Of a DNA stretch of 64,000 bases, positions 26,595-35,216 are shown one piece after another. The position numbers were made by a program, and so were the translations under genes. Below the pieces are notes generated by a model. That model was given only the letters and a program-made list of their open reading frames with translations, ran no database searches and had not been told where the DNA came from. The DNA comes from Alphaproteobacteria bacterium US3C007 (lineage in GTDB: Bacteria; Pseudomonadota; Alphaproteobacteria; Rhodobacterales; Rhodobacteraceae). The first letter of the stretch is position 1; each line of letters opens with the position of its first letter. Location: the NCBI GenBank assembly GCA_034423775.1, contig CP139918.1:2666001-2730000 (forward strand), read 5' to 3'.

Positions 26595-26638
26595 TCTGCG
26601 GCTTGCCCGCTTGAACTGCGGCAGATGTGCGCGTTTTT
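26595..26638 (+). terminator. Possible terminator after lpd
   Basis: TCTGCGGC at 26595-26602 and GCGGCAGA at 26618-26625 can pair with one mismatch, followed shortly by GTTTTTTA. Imperfect stem and long loop; it sits between the convergent lpd and EF-hand genes. Confidence 0.35.
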
Positions 26639-27114
26639 TATTGGTCCAACCTGAGCGCTGAGCGTAACGTGACATTGATAATTGAGTGTTTCAGCATCTC
26701 ATCCTTTGATAATCGTCCATCGCGATCTTCATCGGCTTGAAAAAAATCTGCGGTTATGCCACGCAGCTGCTCTTTTTGGGTAAGCTTCCAGTCATCTGAG
26801 CGATCCCAAAGGTCAAACACAACTTTTCTTGCAGTTTCATAGGCCTGTGACCGCTGCGAGTCATCCGCAATAAGTTCCATTCCAAATCCCCAAAAAGAAA
26901 ATTCTCTCCAGCTGAGCAGTCCGTCATCATTGGCATCCATTGACAGAAATATGTTTATAGCCTGTTCTTGATGCTCGCCCAGACTGACAAACCCGTCCTC
27001 ATTGCTATCCTCGCTGGCAAAGGCAAGCGCCGCTAGATCTCTTCCCGGAGATTGCGCCACGGCCATCGTCCCAAAAATCGCATAAGCAACGATCCCCAAT
27101 ATGACTTTCTTCAT
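26638..27114 (-). CDS. Secreted EF-hand calcium-binding protein
   Basis: 158 residues with a cleavable signal peptide (about 1-20, ending AVAQ). Three EF-hand loops are visible: DSNEDGFVSLGE (about 35), DANDDGLLSWRE (about 58) and DEDRDGRLSKDE (about 130), each with acidic ligands at positions 1, 3, 5 and 12. Probably a periplasmic or secreted calcium sensor or buffer. No partner gene next to it. Confidence 0.88.
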   Translation of the reverse strand: MKKVILGIVAYAIFGTMAVAQSPGRDLAALAFASEDSNEDGFVSLGEHQEQAINIFLSMDANDDGLLSWREFSFWGFGMELIADDSQRSQAYETARKVVFDLWDRSDDWKLTQKEQLRGITADFFQADEDRDGRLSKDEMLKHSIINVTLRSALRLDQ

Positions 27115-27545
27115 AAAAATCTCTCCACTTAACTAATTAACCATATGCTCAGCCGTGACTGAGACAGACGCTGTTTCAGTTTTTCGCTGTGCAGGAACAC
27201 CATGGGCATGGAAAAATGTTAAAAGTGAGGCATTCTTGCGTCAGGGTGTTTTTTCTTATTTTCAAAATTTGTTTTTAATTTTGGCCTGCTTATGCTTGCT
27301 GGGCGTTTTGTCTCATCGGCGGCGATCTTCTTGCTGGCGCGTCTTCTCATCATGTAGGATTTGATTTGAGGTCAAGAAATCGGGCCTGTGTCAGGAAAAA
27401 TATTTTTCAGCGTATGGTAAGTTGGCTCAAAGAGGTTTTTTATCTGAATTTTGCAAAGTCAATTTCAAAAAAACGGATCTTTACTTTTAATCCTGCGCGG
27501 AAAACGCTGAGGTTGCCCATAAAAAAAGTGCTCTGCCGCCATATG
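27115..27545. other. Gene-free stretch
   Basis: Two short plus-strand frames (27155-27364, 27366-27572) have no SD, no family signal and unusual composition. I see no gene, RNA or repeat. Confidence 0.6.
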
Positions 27546-28574
27546 TTAATTTGCGCCCCATGTATCGGATAGGCGGTAGCCCTGTGGCCATGGGTCATCT
27601 GGATCCAGCATATGCTGGTGAATGCCAGTGATCCAACCACGGCCGCTTATTTCAGGTAGAATGGCCGCGGTGCCATTTACGTCAGACAGACCCACAATGC
27701 GTCCGGCAAACTCTGACCCGATGATAGAGTGCGCTGTGAGCGTTTGGCCGAGGCGCATTTTGCCCTTTTTATGCAGAACAGCCATCATCGCAGAGAGGGC
27801 AGTGCCGGTTGGCGAGCGGTCAATCTTTCCTGGTTGAATGGCCACAGCAGATTTCATCCGCAGCTCCTCTTGATCTTCTTCCAATGGGCTTGCGAATTGG
27901 CAAAACGAAAAATGCCTCCAATCGGCATTGGTGGGATGAGAAAAGCGCAATTGCTGGTTGGCCGCGTCGGTTATTTTGCGGCCCAATTTGGCAAGATCAG
28001 CGGCTTCATCCGGGGCAATTTGAAATCCTAAAGCGGCGGCATCCACCATCACAAAACTATCGCCACCAAAGGCTGTGTCGACGCTCAGCGTGCCAATCCC
28101 AGCAACCTCAAGGGGCGCGGCAATTTGTTGGGCGAAACTGGGAAGATTTTGAACAAATATCCGTTCAGCCTTCCCGTTCTTGCATTGGGCTTTAATCTGC
28201 ACCAGCCCTCCGGGGGCCTCAAGGCTAAATTCGGTGATCGGCTCTTGCATCGGAAGAAGGCCGCCATCGAGCAAAACAGTGGCCACGCAGATCGAGTTTG
28301 AGCCGGACATCGGCGGAGTATCTTCGGGCTCCATGATGATGAAAGCGGCGGCGGCATCCGGGCTTTTGGGAGGGACCAAAAGATTGACGTGGCGAAATAC
28401 GCCGCCACGCGGCTCGTTCAGCATAAATTGACGCAGCGTTTCATCTTTTGCGATCCAGTTTCGTTGCTCCCAGATCGTGGCGCCCGGCGGCGGCGCAACG
28501 CCCCCAACGATCACATCTCCAACTTCGCCTTCTGCATGCGCCGAGATGACGTGGATGGTTTTTGAACTTCGCAT
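27546..28574 (-). CDS. Proline racemase superfamily enzyme, probable trans-3-hydroxyproline dehydratase type
   Basis: 342 residues of the proline racemase/hydroxyproline epimerase fold. Racemases and epimerases use two cysteines, in MCGH and DRSPCGTG. Here the sites read [10 protein letters not shown] and [11 protein letters not shown], so both cysteines are replaced (Ser and Thr). Thr at the second site is the pattern of trans-3-hydroxy-L-proline dehydratases, so dehydration is more likely than racemisation. No pyrroline-carboxylate reductase or transporter lies beside it. Monocistronic. Confidence 0.8.
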   Translation of the reverse strand: MRSSKTIHVISAHAEGEVGDVIVGGVAPPPGATIWEQRNWIAKDETLRQFMLNEPRGGVFRHVNLLVPPKSPDAAAAFIIMEPEDTPPMSGSNSICVATVLLDGGLLPMQEPITEFSLEAPGGLVQIKAQCKNGKAERIFVQNLPSFAQQIAAPLEVAGIGTLSVDTAFGGDSFVMVDAAALGFQIAPDEAADLAKLGRKITDAANQQLRFSHPTNADWRHFSFCQFASPLEEDQEELRMKSAVAIQPGKIDRSPTGTALSAMMAVLHKKGKMRLGQTLTAHSIIGSEFAGRIVGLSDVNGTAAILPEISGRGWITGIHQHMLDPDDPWPQGYRLSDTWGAN

Positions 28575-28795
28575 ATATCCTCCGCTTTATATGGCGAGGA
28601 TGCGGGTGATTGCCGGCGCTTACAAGAGCGATTTGGCGGAGATCAGCTTTGCGCCGTAAAGAATTGCAATGCCCGTCATTATGGGATGATCTGTGCAGGG
28701 ATATTTTGGGTCGATCCAAAGCAATTGATTTGGATCAAAGCGTGGCAGTGGGTTGTTTTAAGCCCGTTCTTGGGTGTTTTTGTATTTATTGCGTG
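28575..28795. other. Stretch with no intact gene
   Basis: Lies between the proline-racemase-family gene and the tape-measure remnant. The minus-strand reading continues past the remnant's stop without recognisable phage similarity. Nothing else seen. Confidence 0.5.
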
Positions 28796-29049
28796 CTATC
28801 TGCCGCCTGCTATGCGCTGTGCGGTAAGGTTGGCTGTATGCCCGCCGCTGATCTTAAGGCCATTGCCGAATTTTTCGACTTGTTTGGTTGCTTGTTTTAA
28901 CTGCGCAGCGCTGGCCTTTGCCGATGAGCCCAGTTTTTTCGCGCTTTTTTCGGCCTTATCACCGGCTACGGTCAAGTTTTTAGCTTCGCCTCGCCCTGCT
29001 CAAGATCTGATGTATCCAACTCAAGCACGAGCTTTGCAAAATCAACCAT
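28796..29049 (-). pseudogene. Frameshifted N-terminus of a phage tail tape-measure protein
   Basis: Starting at ATG 29049, with a good GGAGG site before it, the minus strand reads MVDFAKLVLELDTSDLEQGE, a common opening of tape-measure proteins. A stop follows after about 27 codons, but one extra base restores NLTVAGDKAEKSAKKLG and QLKQATKQVEKFGNGLK, the helical lysine/alanine-rich continuation. The break is in a run of five A near 28975, consistent with loss of one A. The second frame ends at 28796. The rest of the gene (normally hundreds of codons) is missing. Confidence 0.75.
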
Positions 29050-29270
29050 GAGGCCTCCTTTTTGAAATTGTAACAACTTGAGTGACCCTTGGTCTTTTCA
29101 ACCAAAGGTTTTTTCTGAGCCATTGTAATGAAGATTACTTAAGCAGCGCTTATGGCGCTTGGATTATCCAGCGCAGCGCAAGCATGGAAGAATTACGGGT
29201 TAATCAGGATGAAGATAGAAAGGGCAATGATGTTTCTGAAATCTTGGACATCAGTTTTTAATAGCGATAA
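29050..29270. other. Gene-free gap in the prophage remnant
   Basis: Contains a small hairpin with a bulge (29086-29108) followed by TTTTTT on the plus strand, but no plus-strand gene precedes it. No reading frame of note. Confidence 0.5.
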
Positions 29271-30161
29271 CTACCTATAATCCTCATACTCTACGTAACC
29301 AATCATAGGTGTCAGAACCTGGGTCACTTTGCCATGATGATCAACCAAGGATGAACAAATAATATCAGCCTTTATTAATATGTTATTAATGGTTCTGTCT
29401 TCTCGAAAGTCCGAATTTGCTGGCCACGTTTTAACTTCTGAAAAAATGACAGTCGATTTCATATCCACTGCAGTAAAAGTTTGCACACCATTATAAAACT
29501 TTTTAGCATCGTTAATGTCACACGGCAAAATGTGAAAGGGTCAGAACAGTTTAGTAAAGAAAGTTTCGTCTTCCAAAATATCTACAGGCTCATAGCCATA
29601 ATATCTGTCCACTGAATAGCGTTTGCCGTTACGGGTTTTGATAGTGTCATGATTATCAAAAATATGTTCGCCATAAATTTTGATATTATTATACGTCACT
29701 CTAGGAACTAAAAAGAAATCGCTGGTAACCTTTCTCTCTATGAAAACCGAATGGGCAATCCCTTGCAGATGGGGCTCGGACTCCTCATCGACGTTGAAAA
29801 GTTCTCCTACAGGGTCGTATGGCAGATAGCTAGCGCTTGAGAAGAACTGATCAGTGTAAAAAAAATATTCCTCGTCCGCATTATAGTACAATTCATCCCT
29901 TAGCGTTTCTGTCGGCAGAATTGCGAAGGATGGAATGGCGTTTTTCACAGAACGCTCTTGTCGCGCCTTAAATTTTGCGATGGGTTCAAACTGCGATTTC
30001 TTTAGAGGAAAGGTGTTTGCAAACTCTTGCAGTCTCGCTCTTGATACAGCTTCAACGCTCTCTCCTAAAACAAAAGGGCATTGATCTACCTCTTCTGCCA
30101 GTGCGGGCTTGGTGAACATCATACAGGTTACTAGGAGGATTTTGAAACGCTTTAACGACAT
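29271..30161 (-). pseudogene. AT-rich secreted-protein gene split by an in-frame TGA
   Basis: The 5' part (30161-29541) encodes 206 residues with a signal peptide (FKILLVTCMMFTKPALA) and no recognised domain; it is rich in Asp, Glu, Tyr and Phe. It ends at TGA 29543-29541. The same frame continues at once for about 89 more codons to 29271 (PFHILPCDINDAKKF... ending MIGYVEYEDYR) with normal-looking protein composition. Removing the stop gives one protein of about 296 residues. Base composition is more AT-rich than the neighbours. It lies between tail-chaperone and tape-measure remnants, so it could be a phage cargo gene. A truncated functional 206-residue protein is the alternative. Confidence 0.6.
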
Positions 30162-30313
30162 GAAACTCTTTACAAAAACATCTATACTATTGGTTACGTT
30201 AAAATACTGCGGTCATTTTCGCTGCACTAAGGCAATGATATGCAAACCTCCTCACCATAGAAAAAGGGCTTTTTTGTGGCTGAAAACCTGTGTTTCAAAC
30301 CCGTAACCCTGCG

Positions 30314-30637
30314 CTATTCGGCCATTGGCTCGATTCCGAGCGGATTTACCCCGCGCCGATGGCCTTCGCAAAACTCCTGAGACAACCCATGTAATAGCTG
30401 CGCCTCTCGCGTGGTTTCGATCAAATCGGAGCAGCTACAAAACGCAGTGATTTCGGCCCAGCTTTGAGAGGTTAATTCTCCGCTCTGCATGTAAGTAAAT
30501 GGCCCCATTTGTTGAAGCGCTTCGATCAAAAACTCACCGCCGTCGATATTTGGATAGCGCAGCGAAATATTGCGTTTGTTTAAGATTTCAGTACAGCTTT
30601 CTGTCCAATCTTTCGGCTTACCTGAATAAAACCCCAT
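30314..30637 (-). CDS. Phage tail assembly chaperone-like protein (remnant)
   Basis: 107 residues whose C-terminal half follows the pattern of small phage tail proteins encoded just before the tape measure: FLIEALQQMGPFTYMQSG, LTSQSWAEITAFCSC, then a LHGLSQEFCEGHRRG-like stretch and a Pro-rich end. The frame stays open upstream of ATG 30637 (ALRLYARQMGFYSG), and another frame further up reads SFAEQVLEFASS, so the 5' end may itself be shifted. Position and strand match the classic order chaperone then tape measure. Similarity is by pattern only. Confidence 0.5.
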   Translation of the reverse strand: MGFYSGKPKDWTESCTEILNKRNISLRYPNIDGGEFLIEALQQMGPFTYMQSGELTSQSWAEITAFCSCSDLIETTREAQLLHGLSQEFCEGHRRGVNPLGIEPMAE

Positions 30638-30778
30638 TTGCCGCGCATAGAGCCTTAATGCAGTTTCGAGTTTCCCAAAAAATTTGCACGACTTGAAGCA
30701 AACTCTAAGACCTGTTCGGCAAAGCTGGGCAGGTCAGCCTGTTTTGAACACTTTATTCAGATGTGGCAAACAGCGCGC

Positions 30779-31834
30779 TTATGCGCGCCGCCGCCCGCCG
30801 CGTCTGCCGCCACGCCCGCCGGCCTCGCCGCCGCTGCCAGCGGGTTTATTAAACTGGATCCATGCGCCGCCATGCGGATCATTATTGGTTAATAAATTGG
30901 CGGCCCGTATGGCCTCCATCTCTTTGCCGGGGCGCGCTTGGGTGGATCCAAGGCCGAACAGGGTGACAAAGGTTTCGTCATCCATTTCGGGGGGCAGAAT
31001 GATTCCAGCAGCTTCGACCGCGGCCTTCTTCTCGGCAATTTTGGCTTGGGTCACAGGCAAAGCAACCGGGTTCATGATCGCAGAGGTCATCCCCGCGCCC
31101 ATCGCCATGGGCAAAAAGGCGTTGTTGATCCCATGGCGGTTTGGCAGGCCAAACGATACGTTTGAAGCACCGCAGGTCGTATTTACGCCCAATTCCTCGC
31201 GCAGGCGACGCACCAATGTAAAGACTTGCTGGCCCGCTGTGGCCATTGCTCCAATCGGCATAACCAACGGGTCAACAACAATATCATAGGCGGGAATGTT
31301 GAAATCAGCGGCCCGTTCAACAATTTTTTTGGCGACGGCAAAGCGCACATCCGGATCTTCCGAGATGCCGGTATCATCGTTTGAAATCGCGACCACGGGC
31401 ACATTGTATTTCTGCACCAAAGGCAGAACAAATTCTAAGCGATCCTCTTCGCCGGTCACCGAGTTTAAAAGCGGGCGGCCTTCTGCCATTTGAAGGCCCA
31501 TTTCAAGCGCTTCAGGAACCGAGCTGTCGATGCAAAGCGGTACGTCGGTTAGGCCTTGCACCAGTTCGATCATTTGCTTCATCAAAGGGGGTTCGGTTTC
31601 ATTCGGGTTTGGGTTGGAGTTATAGACCACCCCCGCATTGATATCCAAAATATTGGCGCCCGCGGCGACTTGCGCCAACGCATCTTTTTCAACGGTTGAA
31701 AAATCACCCGCCTCTAATTCTGCGGCAAGCTTTTTGCGGCCCGTCGGGTTGATGCGCTCCCCAATCACACAAAACGGTTCATCAAACCCCAGTGTTGCTG
31801 TTTTTGTCTTTGATTCAACGACTGTGCGCGTCAT
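30779..31834 (-). CDS. Methyl-THF:corrinoid methyltransferase (pterin-binding domain protein, split MetH type)
   Basis: 351 residues with a dihydropteroate-synthase-like TIM barrel: CVIGERINPTGRKKLA, ANILDINAGVVY, LCIDSSVPEAL, LLNSVTGEEDR, and GASNVSFGLPNRH near 235. It should move the methyl group of 5-methyl-THF to a corrinoid protein. It stands alone without B12-binding or homocysteine-binding domains; split methionine synthases are known in Phaeobacter and Dinoroseobacter. The last ~25 residues form a Gly/Arg-rich tail (AGGRGGRRGGRRRA), unusual for the family. Four bases after the MetF-like gene. Confidence 0.88.
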   Translation of the reverse strand: MTRTVVESKTKTATLGFDEPFCVIGERINPTGRKKLAAELEAGDFSTVEKDALAQVAAGANILDINAGVVYNSNPNPNETEPPLMKQMIELVQGLTDVPLCIDSSVPEALEMGLQMAEGRPLLNSVTGEEDRLEFVLPLVQKYNVPVVAISNDDTGISEDPDVRFAVAKKIVERAADFNIPAYDIVVDPLVMPIGAMATAGQQVFTLVRRLREELGVNTTCGASNVSFGLPNRHGINNAFLPMAMGAGMTSAIMNPVALPVTQAKIAEKKAAVEAAGIILPPEMDDETFVTLFGLGSTQARPGKEMEAIRAANLLTNNDPHGGAWIQFNKPAGSGGEAGGRGGRRGGRRRA

Positions 31835-31837
31835 GGT

Positions 31838-32770
31838 TTATCCTTCCACGATTTGGGCTGGTATGCCCGATTTTCCGCCATGTTCGGTTACCCAAGTGGC
31901 GCTTGTTTTTATTCCACCCAGCGGGAAGATATGAACGTTGGTAATGTTAAAATCTGGATTTTTTGCTTTGTGCTGCGCAAGCTGCGTTAACACTTCGGTG
32001 GGTTCATAGGGCAGCAAAAGCTTGGTCACATCCATTGCGCGCTTTTGAAGAACCTTCAACGAGGGCCCAACGCCGCATGCGATCGCAAATTTTATCATGG
32101 TTTGTAATTTCGCCGGCCCTGCAATCCCGATATGTATCGGAATATCAATGCCAGCGTCTTTGATGGCGTTTGCCCATTCGATAATCGGGCCGGCCTCAAA
32201 GGCAAATTGGGTGGCCAAAGCCATCTGCGCGCCCGTTCTTTGTGAAAAGGCCTGCTTCCAGTGCAACGCGGCTTCGACATTTTTCATGCTGCCATCGGGA
32301 TCTATGTCTTTATTGCCTTCAGGATGCCCGGCCACGTGCAGGTGTTTAAACCCCGCTTTGTCGAATAGCTCGGTTTCAAGCAGCTGCATTGAGCTGTCAT
32401 AATCGCCATGAGGCGTGGTGACGCCGCCGGCGAGCAGCAGGGCCTGATCTACGCCCGCTTCGCCTTGATATTGTGCGATCCAATTTTCCAGCGTGGCTTT
32501 ATCCTTGATGATCCGCGCTGGAAAATGCGGCATCACCGCAAATCCTTCTTTTGCCAATCGCGCTGCGGTGGCCACCATGTCTTCGATTGGCGTACCTTCG
32601 ATATGCGCGATATAGACCCGCGTCTCTTGCGGCAGGATCGCCCGAAAATCTTCAACCTTTTGGGCGGTTCTGGGCATCACCTCGATCGAATAATCTGCGA
32701 GAAAGCTTTCCAGATCTTGATTAAGTACGCCGGTCTGGTTTGGTTTTTTTGTAAAGTTGAATAAAGCCAT
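31838..32770 (-). CDS. Methylenetetrahydrofolate reductase-like protein
   Basis: 310 residues of the MetF barrel: VYIAHIEGTPIEDMVATAARL, VMPHFPARI, LLLAGGVTTPHGDYDSS, ALATQFAFEAG (flavin/folate region) and PIHIGIAGPA. A divergent group, distinct from classic MetF, always near the methyl-THF:corrinoid enzyme in roseobacters. It probably interconverts methylene- and methyl-THF for methionine synthesis or methyl-group oxidation. Middle gene of a three-gene operon. Confidence 0.85.
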   Translation of the reverse strand: MALFNFTKKPNQTGVLNQDLESFLADYSIEVMPRTAQKVEDFRAILPQETRVYIAHIEGTPIEDMVATAARLAKEGFAVMPHFPARIIKDKATLENWIAQYQGEAGVDQALLLAGGVTTPHGDYDSSMQLLETELFDKAGFKHLHVAGHPEGNKDIDPDGSMKNVEAALHWKQAFSQRTGAQMALATQFAFEAGPIIEWANAIKDAGIDIPIHIGIAGPAKLQTMIKFAIACGVGPSLKVLQKRAMDVTKLLLPYEPTEVLTQLAQHKAKNPDFNITNVHIFPLGGIKTSATWVTEHGGKSGIPAQIVEG

Positions 32771-32793
32771 TTTACCCTCGGGTTTTGCGCGTG

Positions 32794-33090
32794 TTACGCC
32801 CAGCCATCATTATCGATTAACGCTTTTAATCGCGTTTTGTCATATTGTTCTTCGAGCGCTTGCGCTTCGGCTAAAACAATCTCTTCGGCGTTGCCGTCGC
32901 GCGCTTCGGGGGCGCTTTTGCGCCATTCGGCCAGATAGTCATCCGTGCCCGCCAATCCGCCTTTCATTGCTGCGCGGTCGATCGCCTGTTCAAAGCGTTC
33001 GCTGAGCTGTTGTTTGCAGCCCCGGCGGCCTTTGCCCACGATAACTTGCGCTGGGATATCGCGCCAATACACTATGGTGACGTCGGGCAT
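32794..33090 (-). CDS. Virulence-factor-domain small protein (DUF, PF13769-like)
   Basis: 98 residues, starting MPDVTIVYWRDIPAQVIVGKG. AGGAGG lies 8 bases before ATG 33090, which decides the start; an upstream ATG at 33129 lacks a site. The family name is historical and no virulence role is implied. It is the first gene of the operon with the MetF-like and methyltransferase genes, so a role in that folate/corrinoid step is likely but unproven. Confidence 0.82.
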   Translation of the reverse strand: MPDVTIVYWRDIPAQVIVGKGRRGCKQQLSERFEQAIDRAAMKGGLAGTDDYLAEWRKSAPEARDGNAEEIVLAEAQALEEQYDKTRLKALIDNDGWA

Positions 33091-33144
33091 GGATGATTCC
33101 TCCTTTTCGGTGCGCTGTGTGTATGACACTAGGCTTGGGTTCTT

Positions 33145-33187
33145 AAGTCGGTTTTCGACTTTTACACAGCTGTCAGCGACCTCTGTG
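33145..33187 (-). promoter_or_regulatory. Two stem-loops in the leader of the methyl-THF operon
   Basis: AAGTCG-GTTTT-CGACTT (33145-33161) and CACAG-N13-CTGTG (33165-33187) lie 55-97 bases upstream of ATG 33090. The stretch 33091-33387 holds no gene. They do not match a SAM or cobalamin riboswitch consensus that I know. Confidence 0.35.
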
Positions 33188-33387
33188 CTTTTACTTTTAA
33201 AACGCCCTCTAGACCAGTTTCTCTGGCCCTCAAAATTTACAAGATAGATATGAATTTATCGGTTCTTTTCAGCCGGCGTGCTGCGGGATATCGGCGCCTT
33301 GATCCGAAAAACTTTAACTGCTCTCTTGCGGGGGCACAGGATGCAGCCTATCGTGGGGCTAACTTAAAAATTTAGGAGGGCGCAGAT

Positions 33388-34500
33388 ATGGCGCCTAAGC
33401 GTCTCAAAGGTGCAGGCGCGTTCCCGAAACCGGTAGAAAGCCCTGCGCCGATACCGCCCAGCCCAACCGAGCTTTACGCCGCTTTGGATCTGGGTACGAA
33501 CAGTTGTCGGATGCTGATTGCCCAACCCAAGGGCAGCCAGTTTCACGTGGTTGATAGCTTTTCCAAATCTGTTCAATTGGGGACGGGCTTGGAAAAAACG
33601 GGCCGGCTTAGCCGCAGCTCAATGCAGCGCACGATTCACGCGCTTCGGGTGTGCCAGCTGAAGTTGAAACAGCATGGCGTGACGCGGATGCGACTGGTCG
33701 CCACCGAAGCATGTCGGCGCGCGGCCAATGCGCGTGAGTTTATCCGCCAGGTGAAGCGCGAGGCGGGCTTGCAGCTGGAAATCATCGAGCCGGAAGAAGA
33801 AGCGCGGTTGGCGGTGATTTCCTGTGCACCCTTGGTGAGCACTAAAACCGAGCAGCTTTTGGTGGTAGATATTGGCGGCGGCTCTACCGAATTGGTTTGG
33901 ATTGACTTATCTTCTGTGCCACAGCGCGAGCGGCCGCGGGCCATCATGCGGCTGCACGCCGGTTTTCACCCGGCCGAAAGCCCCTTTGCCGCCGCGAAAG
34001 TTGTCGATTGGATAAGCGTGCCGCTGGGCGTTGCCACATTGCGCGATCAATTCAATGATGTTGAAGACGATTCAGCCCGCTATGCATTGATGAGCTGGTT
34101 TTTCGAAGAAAACTTGGCAGAGTTTGCCCCTTATCGCGATGAGCAACCCCGTGATGGATTTCAAATCATTGGCACATCGGGCACGGTCACGACGGTTGCA
34201 GCCAGTCATCTTGGGTTGAAGCGCTATGATCGAACCAAAGTGGATGGGTTGCGCATGACCTCGGATCAGATTGACCGTGTGATCAATTCTTACTTAGCGC
34301 TGGGCCCGGCCGGGCGGCAGTTGGATCCGCGTATCGGCAGCGACCGGCAGGCTTTAATCATGTCGGGATCGGCCATCCTGCAAGCTTTGTTGCGCTGTTG
34401 GCCAACCGAGCGTCTTTCAGTTGCGGATCGCGGTTTGCGCGAGGGTTTATTATACGCCCAAATGAGCCGCGATGGCGTATTAGAGGATGCACCGCTGTAA
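33388..34500 (+). CDS. Exopolyphosphatase / guanosine pentaphosphatase (Ppx/GppA)
   Basis: 370 residues, actin-like ATPase fold. Phosphate-binding motifs are [16 protein letters not shown] (about 30), [11 protein letters not shown] and [15 protein letters not shown], with [11 protein letters not shown] further on. Shorter than E. coli Ppx (~500) and typical of the alphaproteobacterial form without the C-terminal HD domain. Degrades polyphosphate and/or pppGpp. SD AGGAGG precedes the ATG. The stop overlaps rlmE (TAATG). Confidence 0.92.
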   Translation: MAPKRLKGAGAFPKPVESPAPIPPSPTELYAALDLGTNSCRMLIAQPKGSQFHVVDSFSKSVQLGTGLEKTGRLSRSSMQRTIHALRVCQLKLKQHGVTRMRLVATEACRRAANAREFIRQVKREAGLQLEIIEPEEEARLAVISCAPLVSTKTEQLLVVDIGGGSTELVWIDLSSVPQRERPRAIMRLHAGFHPAESPFAAAKVVDWISVPLGVATLRDQFNDVEDDSARYALMSWFFEENLAEFAPYRDEQPRDGFQIIGTSGTVTTVAASHLGLKRYDRTKVDGLRMTSDQIDRVINSYLALGPAGRQLDPRIGSDRQALIMSGSAILQALLRCWPTERLSVADRGLREGLLYAQMSRDGVLEDAPL

Positions 34501-35216
34501 TGGATCAGGACAAGAAAAATACATCTGGGCGCGGTCAGCGTGATTTAAAGGTGAAGGTAAAATCGGCGCGCGGCCGCTCGGTATCTCAGGTGCGCTGGTT
34601 GCAGCGGCAATTGAACGATCCTTACGTAAAAAGAGCCCAATCCGAAGGATATCGGGGGCGCGCCGCGTTTAAAATTTTAGAACTTGATGACAAATACGGA
34701 TTTTTGAAACCTGGGGTGCGGGTTGTTGATTTGGGATGTGCGCCAGGGGGCTGGTGCCAAGTGGCGGCGCGGCGGGTCAATGCGTTGGGCGATAAAAAGA
34801 ACAAACCCACAGGTTATGTGTTGGGCATAGATTTACAAGAAGTCGAGCCGGTTGCGGGGGCTGAGATATATCAGCTGGATTTCTTGGAAGAAGAGGCTGA
34901 TCTAAAGGTCAAAGACTGGCTTGGGGGCACGGCGGATGTTGTGATGTCGGATATGGCGGCGGCCAGTTCCGGCCATAAGCAGACGGATCATTTGCGGATT
35001 ATTTCATTATGCGAGGCCGCTGCTTATTTTGCCTTTGACGTTTTGGAAGAAGGGGGAACCTTCGTGGCAAAGGTGCTGTCTGGCGGAGCGGAAGGTGAGT
35101 TGCAAAAGCTTCTTAAGCAAAGGTTTACCAAAGTGGCCAATGTCAAACCACCGGCCAGCCGAGCCGATAGTTCAGAAAAATTTGTCGTGGCTTTGGGCTA
35201 TCGCGGCGCGCCCTAA
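34500..35216 (+). CDS. rlmE: RlmE (FtsJ/RrmJ), 23S rRNA U2552 2'-O-methyltransferase
   Basis: 238 residues. SAM motif [18 protein letters not shown], and the K-D-K-E tetrad is visible in [32 protein letters not shown] and the SEKFVVALG region. A basic N-terminus aids RNA binding. Starts at ATG 34500 on the overlapping ppx stop; longer frames upstream lie inside ppx. The 3' end overlaps the convergent regulator gene by 45 bases. Confidence 0.95.
   Translation: MDQDKKNTSGRGQRDLKVKVKSARGRSVSQVRWLQRQLNDPYVKRAQSEGYRGRAAFKILELDDKYGFLKPGVRVVDLGCAPGGWCQVAARRVNALGDKKNKPTGYVLGIDLQEVEPVAGAEIYQLDFLEEEADLKVKDWLGGTADVVMSDMAAASSGHKQTDHLRIISLCEAAAYFAFDVLEEGGTFVAKVLSGGAEGELQKLLKQRFTKVANVKPPASRADSSEKFVVALGYRGAP

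Noticed and set aside
27155..27572. Two short plus-strand frames between the EF-hand and proline-racemase-family genes
   Set aside because: No start signals or recognisable domains, and codon pattern unlike neighbours.
29086..29114. Plus-strand terminator (bulged hairpin then six T)
   Set aside because: No plus-strand gene upstream to terminate, and the stem is short with a bulge.
33091..33387. SAM-II or cobalamin riboswitch before the methyl-THF operon
   Set aside because: Hairpins are present but I could not match the consensus of either class.
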